From: Planctomycetota bacterium
GTDB lineage: Bacteria > Planctomycetota > SZUA-567 > H5-PLA8
Direction: 5' to 3'
Length of the DNA: 64,000 bases
NCBI GenBank assembly: GCA_015075375.1
Contig: JABTUM010000001.1
Span: 2,289,201-2,353,200, forward strand
Shown here: positions 59,236 to 64,000 of the stretch, piece after piece
Layout: each line of letters opens with the position of its first letter
Numbering within the stretch: position 1 is the stretch's first letter
Translations under genes and position numbers: made by a program
Notes under the pieces: generated by a model
The model's database searches: none
What the model saw: only the letters and a program-made list of their open reading frames with translations
Told to the model about the DNA's origin: nothing

Positions 59236-62200
59236 ATGGGTCTAAAAGGCAACCTGGCCACGGTCAGCCTCGCCGACGTATTTCAGGCGCTGTCGCACGG
59301 CCATTCCACGGGTCTGCTGCGGATCCAGACGCCGGAAGGCACGCGTTTTGTCGAAATCCAGGACGGCGCGGTCACCATCGTCAGCGGCGCGGGGAACCGA
59401 ATTCTGATCGGCGACTTGCTGATCGCCCGCGGCCTGCTGAACCAGGACCAACTCCAGGAAGCGCTCAAACGGCAAAAAGAGTCCGGCAACCTGCTCGGGC
59501 AAGTGATGGTCGAACTGGGTCTGGTCACGATGGACGACCTGGAGGCCGCGCTGCGCTTCCAGGTCGAAGAAGAGATCTGCGACCTGTTCCTGCTCAAAGA
59601 AGCCGAATTCGACTTCCTGGCCAACGCCAGCCTGGACGCCAAGATGGCTCTGGGCGGCGGGTTTCTACGCCTGAAGATCGACCCTAACTCGCTGCTGCTG
59701 GAAGCCGCCCGGCGCGTGGACGAATGGAAGGAACTGGAGAAGCGCGTCCGCAACCAGGCCAGCCTTTGGCGGCTGACCGATTCGGGCCGCGAGATGCTGA
59801 CCAACAGCCACGGCTTGTCGCCGGAAGGGCTGGTGCTCCTGCAATTGACCGACGAACTGCGCACGGTCGAGTCGATGGTGCAGAAGGCCTGCCTAGGCCG
59901 GATGAACACCAACCTGCTGCTGGTGGAACTGTGGGACGCCGAACTGATCCAGCCCTTGCCGCCGGCCGAATACCTCAACGCGGCCAAAGCGCACCACGAT
60001 GCCGGCCGTCTGGACGAGGCCGAGCGGATCGCGCGCTGCGCGCTGGAACTGGAAGGCGATGCCGGGCGCAAAGAGGCTCTGCAAAAGCTGCTGAAAGACC
60101 TGGAACGCAAGCGCAACCTGGTATCGGGTGCGACGGCGGCCGCCGATTCGGTCCGCGTACGTTCCGAGGTCATCCGCCGGCCCAACCCCGCTCTGATCAT
60201 CCAGAAAAAAGGGTCCGGGAAGACGCTGGCCATCGCCTCGGTCTTTCTGGTGATCCTGGCCGGGGGCGGCGGCTGGACGTACTACAAGCATTTCCGGCAG
60301 GCCGAAATTCCAGATGACGTGCGCCGCCAGTTCGACGCGTGGATGCTGCGCGTGGACGAAGCCATCGCCAAACGCGCGTACGACGAAGCCTTCGATCTGC
60401 TGCAGGTCGTTCCGCGCGACGAGGCCATACGCAAGAAGTCGGCCGAGAAATATTCCGAAGTGCTCAAAATCATAGGCGACGAATTGACGCAGTGCCTCAA
60501 CCAGACCAAGTCGGCGCTGGACGCGGGCGACCCCAAGGCTCTGGACGACGCGGCCAAGGAATTGAAACGCTTTACGAATCTGCTGCCCAAACTGGAAGGA
60601 CCGGTACGCGACGAGTTCGCGGTCGTACAGAAGCGGTTCGACGAGTGGCGCCAAGCGCAGGCGGCGAAGGCCTTCCGCGGTCGCCTGGCCGAAGCCGAGA
60701 AACTGGAAGGCGACGCGCGAGCCGAAGCCATGCGCGCCATGCTGGCCGAAGGACCGCCCGAAGAGATTGCCTGCAAATTGCGCGCGCAGGTCTCCGCGCT
60801 CGACCAGAACCGCGCCGCGGCCCAGGCGGTGCTGGAACTGGGCAAGCGCGACGAGACGCTCGGCGACTTGACCTCGGCGCGGCTGCGCTACCAGTCGGTG
60901 ATCAGCGGCCACCCCGGCTCGGCGCAGGCTCAGGAGGCGCAGCAGCGCCAGACGGCGCTCGACGAACACCTCAAGACCGTCGGCCAGACCCTCGAGAAGG
61001 TGAACCGGTTGATGGTTCAGCGCGACTTCAAGACCGCGCAGCAGGAATTGGAAGCGTTCTTCAAGCTCGACCCCGACATCTACCTGGCCAAGCGTGCCCG
61101 GGAACTGCTTTCCACGGTAAACGCCAGCATCGCTCCGGAAGCCGAAGTCTCCGCCGAGAATTTGTGGAAGGAAATCCAGCGCCTCGAGCTACGCGGGCAG
61201 CTCGACGAAGCCATGAAAAAGAAGAGCGAACTCGTCGATACGCATCCTCTTTCGCAGGCCGCCTCCAAGGCCACCTTGCGTCTGAAAATCACCAGCCAGC
61301 CAGCTGGCGCGAAAATCACGCTCAATGGGGTGCTGACCGCACAGCCGACGCCAACCGAGCTGATCGTGCCGATGCAAGGGCTCGTCCGCGTAGACCTGCA
61401 GAAGGAAGGCTTCGAAGCCTACACCTATGCGGCGAAGAACCTGCGCGAATCGTCAATCGACGTGGTTTTGAACCGCCTGCCCGCACAGGCGCCTCGACTG
61501 CTGCCGGGAGCCGTAACGGGGGGCCTGTCGCGCCGTGAGCACTGGCTGGTCTGGCTGCAAGGACCCGACGTCTGGCTGCTCAACGGTAAACTCAAGCCCG
61601 AAGAGCCGCTGCTAAAAGTGACGCCGGAAGCGAGTACCGAGGCGCTGCGCCATATCCGCTTCGTGCAGGGCAGCGACCTGGAAGCGCTGGTGTGCGGCTC
61701 GGCCGCGTCGTCCCGGATCTACCGGATCGATCCGACCACCCTCCGTTCGCGGGTGCTGGAGCTCAAATCGCCTGCGCTTGCGGCCCCCGTCAGCATGGCC
61801 CATCGGCTGATGCCCAATCGACCATTCCTGGGCGTGACCACCGTAGCGGGCTTTGAATGCTTTAATTTAGTCGACGGAGGAGCGCGCTTCGCCGCGAAGA
61901 CGCTGCCGGGCGGAGCCCCGCCGGCAGGCTGCGGGCTGGACCACGACGACCTGAATTTCTATTTTGCCCGCGGCGACGGGAAGCTCTACGCCATCGCCCA
62001 CGAGTCCGGTGAGGAGCGCCAGGCCTCCTTGCCTCCCGAACCGTGCGGGGGACCGGCTGTGCATGCCGATTCCAAGTCCGTCGTCGTCTTGGCCCGCGAG
62101 GGCACGCTGCAGGGCTGGAGCACCGCGACGCTGCAACAGACCTTCACGCACAAACTGGGCGCTGCGCCGCGCTTCGGTCCGCTGAGTTTGAAAAACGGAT

Positions 62201-62487
62201 TTCTGGCGGTCACCGGCGCCCAGACGCTGGAACTGGCCGCGCCCGACCGAGCGCAGACGCTTTGGACAACCAACTTGGATGCCGAACCCGTGCTGCCGCC
62301 CGTGGCCGTGGGTACGGATTACATCGCAATCGCCACCGCCAGCCACCTCGTGCTGAAGGAAGCGGCCACCGGCCATACGCTTTGGATGGCACGCCTGCCG
62401 CAAAAGCCGACCGCGCTTCTGGGCTCCGGCGATCAGGCGGTGCTGGTCACCGAAGACGGCTATCTGCGCGTCTACGACGGCCAATAA
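59236..62487 (+). CDS. DUF4388/GspE_N–PEGA–beta-propeller membrane protein
   Basis: 1083 residues from MGLKGNLATVSLADVFQALSH, a DUF4388 (PATAN-like) domain. Next is a GspE N-terminal-like unit (ILIGDLLIARGLLNQDQLQEAL, LGQVMVELGLVTMDDLEAALRF, given in part) to about 145, a helical region, and a membrane helix (331-352, LAIASVFLVILAGGGGWTYY). After it come TPR/coiled-coil helices, a PEGA domain (LKITSQPAGAKITLNGVLTA, 682-733) and a PQQ-like propeller ending TEDGYLRVYDGQ. Alternative start GTG at 59218. Stop codon sits inside the terminator hairpin of topA. Looks like a cytoplasmic-input, periplasmic-output scaffold; function unknown. Confidence 0.82.
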   Translation: MGLKGNLATVSLADVFQALSHGHSTGLLRIQTPEGTRFVEIQDGAVTIVSGAGNRILIGDLLIARGLLNQDQLQEALKRQKESGNLLGQVMVELGLVTMDDLEAALRFQVEEEICDLFLLKEAEFDFLANASLDAKMALGGGFLRLKIDPNSLLLEAARRVDEWKELEKRVRNQASLWRLTDSGREMLTNSHGLSPEGLVLLQLTDELRTVESMVQKACLGRMNTNLLLVELWDAELIQPLPPAEYLNAAKAHHDAGRLDEAERIARCALELEGDAGRKEALQKLLKDLERKRNLVSGATAAADSVRVRSEVIRRPNPALIIQKKGSGKTLAIASVFLVILAGGGGWTYYKHFRQAEIPDDVRRQFDAWMLRVDEAIAKRAYDEAFDLLQVVPRDEAIRKKSAEKYSEVLKIIGDELTQCLNQTKSALDAGDPKALDDAAKELKRFTNLLPKLEGPVRDEFAVVQKRFDEWRQAQAAKAFRGRLAEAEKLEGDARAEAMRAMLAEGPPEEIACKLRAQVSALDQNRAAAQAVLELGKRDETLGDLTSARLRYQSVISGHPGSAQAQEAQQRQTALDEHLKTVGQTLEKVNRLMVQRDFKTAQQELEAFFKLDPDIYLAKRARELLSTVNASIAPEAEVSAENLWKEIQRLELRGQLDEAMKKKSELVDTHPLSQAASKATLRLKITSQPAGAKITLNGVLTAQPTPTELIVPMQGLVRVDLQKEGFEAYTYAAKNLRESSIDVVLNRLPAQAPRLLPGAVTGGLSRREHWLVWLQGPDVWLLNGKLKPEEPLLKVTPEASTEALRHIRFVQGSDLEALVCGSAASSRIYRIDPTTLRSRVLELKSPALAAPVSMAHRLMPNRPFLGVTTVAGFECFNLVDGGARFAAKTLPGGAPPAGCGLDHDDLNFYFARGDGKLYAIAHESGEERQASLPPEPCGGPAVHADSKSVVVLAREGTLQGWSTATLQQTFTHKLGAAPRFGPLSLKNGFLAVTGAQTLELAAPDRAQTLWTTNLDAEPVLPPVAVGTDYIAIATASHLVLKEAATGHTLWMARLPQKPTALLGSGDQAVLVTEDGYLRVYDGQ

Positions 62488-62512
62488 AAAAAGCCGCCCT
62501 CAACGGGCGGCT
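62485..62512 (-). terminator. Rho-independent terminator of topA (shared with convergent gene)
   Basis: Stem AGCCGCCC/GGGCGGCT with loop TCAAC. On the minus strand it runs into seven or eight T (the A run at 62485-62492, which contains the stop codon of the plus-strand gene). Lies 37 bp past the topA stop. Confidence 0.9.
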
Positions 62513-62548
62513 GGTCAAACTCCCAAACTTCAACGGGCAGGGCCGCCG

Positions 62549-64000
62549 TTATTCGGCGCCGGCATCACCCACGCCCGCCGGTTCGGCTACCTGTTCAAGC
62601 TGAGCCAGCGTCGCCAGCATCGTTTTGGTATCGGTTTCGTCCTTCGCGCGAAGCACGTCGAACTTCGCGATGGCCTGTTCGCCCAAGGCGTTCAACGTTT
62701 CGGGCAACGGCTGAGTGCCCCGGCACTTGGGGAAACGTGAACAGCTCAAGAACGCGCGCTTGGTTTTCCCGCGCGCCGAGACACGCACGACCATCGGCCC
62801 CTGGCACTTTTCGCACTTTACGTCGGTGGGCAGCGGATCGAACTTGCGCCGCGGCAGACCGTCTTTGGTCACCTTCATGGTGAAGGTGCACTGCTTCTCG
62901 GCATAGCGCGTGCAGGCCAAGTACGGCCCGAAGCGGCCCACCGTCTTGACCACCGGCGAACCGCACAGATCGCACTTGATGCCGGTCGAGAGCGGCTCTT
63001 CCTTCTTCTTGACGTTCCCGTCCTTGTCGAGCCGCAGGGTGCCTTTGCAGTCGGGGGATTTGCTGCAGCGCAGGTAATACCCATAGCGGCTGAAGCGCTT
63101 GTCCATCGGCGTGCCGCATTCGGGGCACGGCACGTCGGTCTTCTCGGCCTGGCCCTTGGTGCTCTTCATCTCCACCGCCGCTTTGGTCAGATCGGTGGTG
63201 AACGGATCGTAGAACTCGGTCAGTACACGCTTCCAGTCGAGATGCGCTTCCTCGATCTTATCCAGCTCCTCTTCCATCTTGCGCGTGAAACCCAAGTCCA
63301 TGATCGAATGGGCGAAGTGGTCCTCGAGCCGGTCGTTGACCTGCACGCCCAGCGGCGTGGGCATGAACGCTCCGCGCCCGCCGGTACCGGACTTCTCGAC
63401 GTATCCACGCTCCTGGATCGTGGAAATGATCGTCGCGTAGGTGCTAGGCCGGCCGACGCCTTCGCGTTCCAGCGTCTTGACCAGCCCGGCTTCCGTGTAG
63501 CGCGGCGGCGGCTGGGTGAAGTGCTGAACCGGTTCGAGATCCTTCAGGTTCGGCGCGTCCCCGGTCTTCATCTCGGGCAGGACCTGAGTCTTGCGCTTCT
63601 TGGGCTTGGCCTTGCCTTTGGCGGCGTCGCCCTCTTCGGCGTCGTCTTCTGTGGTTTCGTCGCCCTTCTCGCGGTCGGCGGCGGAGGCGTCGAGGTGCGC
63701 GCTCTCTTCGGCTTTCTCACCGTGCACGGCCAGCCAGCCGTCAAACTTGAGCACGCGGCCGGTGGCGCGGAAGACGGCGTTGCGGGCGGCATCCCCTTGC
63801 GCAGCGATGTCGCAGGTGGCCGCGTCGAAGACAGCCGGGCGCATCTGGCAGGCGACGAAGCGCTCCCAGATCAGCTTATAAAGCTTGAACTGGTCGGTGG
63901 TCAGGAAGGTGCGGACGTCATCGGGCGACTTTTCCACGTGCGTGGGGCGGATACATTCGTGGGCGTCCTGCGTGCCTTTCCTCGACTTATAAAAGTTGGG
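62549..64000 (-). CDS. topA: DNA topoisomerase I, C-terminal part (5' end outside window)
   Basis: 483 residues are visible and the frame runs off the right edge. The edge reads YKSRKGTQDAHECIRPTH, matching the conserved QDAHEAIRPT after the active-site Tyr, which lies just outside. Then come the domain IV/II parts (ERFVACQMRPAVFDA, TLEREGVGRPSTYATIISTI, EKSGTGGRGAFMPTPLG) and three C-terminal zinc ribbons (CPECGTPM...CSKSPDC, CDLCGSPV...CTRYAEKQC, CEKCQGPM...CSRFPKC). An acidic/Lys insert of ~45 residues near 105-145 is unusual. Relaxes negative supercoils. Convergent with the giant DUF4388 gene. Confidence 0.96.
   Translation of the reverse strand, partial: PNFYKSRKGTQDAHECIRPTHVEKSPDDVRTFLTTDQFKLYKLIWERFVACQMRPAVFDAATCDIAAQGDAARNAVFRATGRVLKFDGWLAVHGEKAEESAHLDASAADREKGDETTEDDAEEGDAAKGKAKPKKRKTQVLPEMKTGDAPNLKDLEPVQHFTQPPPRYTEAGLVKTLEREGVGRPSTYATIISTIQERGYVEKSGTGGRGAFMPTPLGVQVNDRLEDHFAHSIMDLGFTRKMEEELDKIEEAHLDWKRVLTEFYDPFTTDLTKAAVEMKSTKGQAEKTDVPCPECGTPMDKRFSRYGYYLRCSKSPDCKGTLRLDKDGNVKKKEEPLSTGIKCDLCGSPVVKTVGRFGPYLACTRYAEKQCTFTMKVTKDGLPRRKFDPLPTDVKCEKCQGPMVVRVSARGKTKRAFLSCSRFPKCRGTQPLPETLNALGEQAIAKFDVLRAKDETDTKTMLATLAQLEQVAEPAGVGDAGAE

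Overview
The window is GC-rich, about 64 kb, and densely coded on both strands. It looks like chromosomal DNA from a Gram-negative, didermal heterotroph of the Planctomycetota/PVC sphere or a neighbouring phylum such as Lentisphaerota, Sumerlaeota or Hydrogenedentota. The clues are two formylglycine sulfatases, several large proteins starting with an MJ0042-like double-CxxC zinc ribbon, a cytochrome c/PHM-type copper protein fused to EF-hands beside a redoxin, a XylR-type LacI/AraC regulator, two Gfo/Idh/MocA oxidoreductases, and plant-polysaccharide hydrolases. A WaaP-like sugar kinase, a lipobox protein and periplasmic binding proteins indicate an outer membrane. The phylum is an inference from gene content; no rRNA or tRNA gene was found.

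Layout. 1-2.7 kb: ECF sigma factor with the first 12 codons of its likely anti-sigma factor, a methyltransferase, and a Mn-type superoxide dismutase with a palindrome upstream and a strong terminator. 2.7-8.5 kb: remnant of a RelE/ParE toxin, sulfatase 1, a small membrane protein, two YbjQ-family proteins, a PrsW-like protease, and a coupled glycosyltransferase/lipopolysaccharide-kinase pair. 8.6-12.6 kb: M20 peptidase and an ABC-2 exporter (ATPase plus two DUF990-like permeases). 12.8-16 kb: mreB and two envelope proteins, one with MreC-like topology. 16.1-19.6 kb: a binding protein, an uptake ABC ATPase and a PHP-domain protein, without a permease. 19.7-22.1 kb: protoglobin, ankyrin protein and a small zinc-ribbon protein. 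22.5-30.4 kb: polysaccharide block (GH5, Asp-box protein, GH9, zinc-ribbon/galactose-binding-like membrane protein, XylR regulator), with fmdB-like and ispF genes inside it.

30.5-43.3 kb: hisS, an AAA/DUF4143 ATPase whose start codon lies at the edge of a 43-bp palindrome, glycerate kinase, gatA, two Gfo/Idh/MocA oxidoreductases, a thioesterase, an AT-rich islet with a MORN-type lipoprotein, dispersed palindromic repeats, and an MFS transporter. 43.6-46.5 kb: EF-hand protein, redoxin, cytochrome c-PHM-EF-hand protein. 46.6-51 kb: sulfatase 2, Hsp20, Lon. 51-64 kb: a second orphan binding protein, then three very large envelope proteins (coiled-coil/low-complexity; zinc-ribbon/transglutaminase-like; DUF4388-GspE_N/PEGA/beta-propeller), and the C-terminal two-thirds or so of topoisomerase I running off the edge.

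Recurring themes are translationally coupled overlaps (ATGA, GTGA, TTGA), intrinsic terminators after single genes, and zinc-ribbon-TM-coiled-coil proteins that look like lineage-specific envelope or signalling components. These last, the cytochrome/PHM block and the palindrome-controlled ATPase are the least explained parts.
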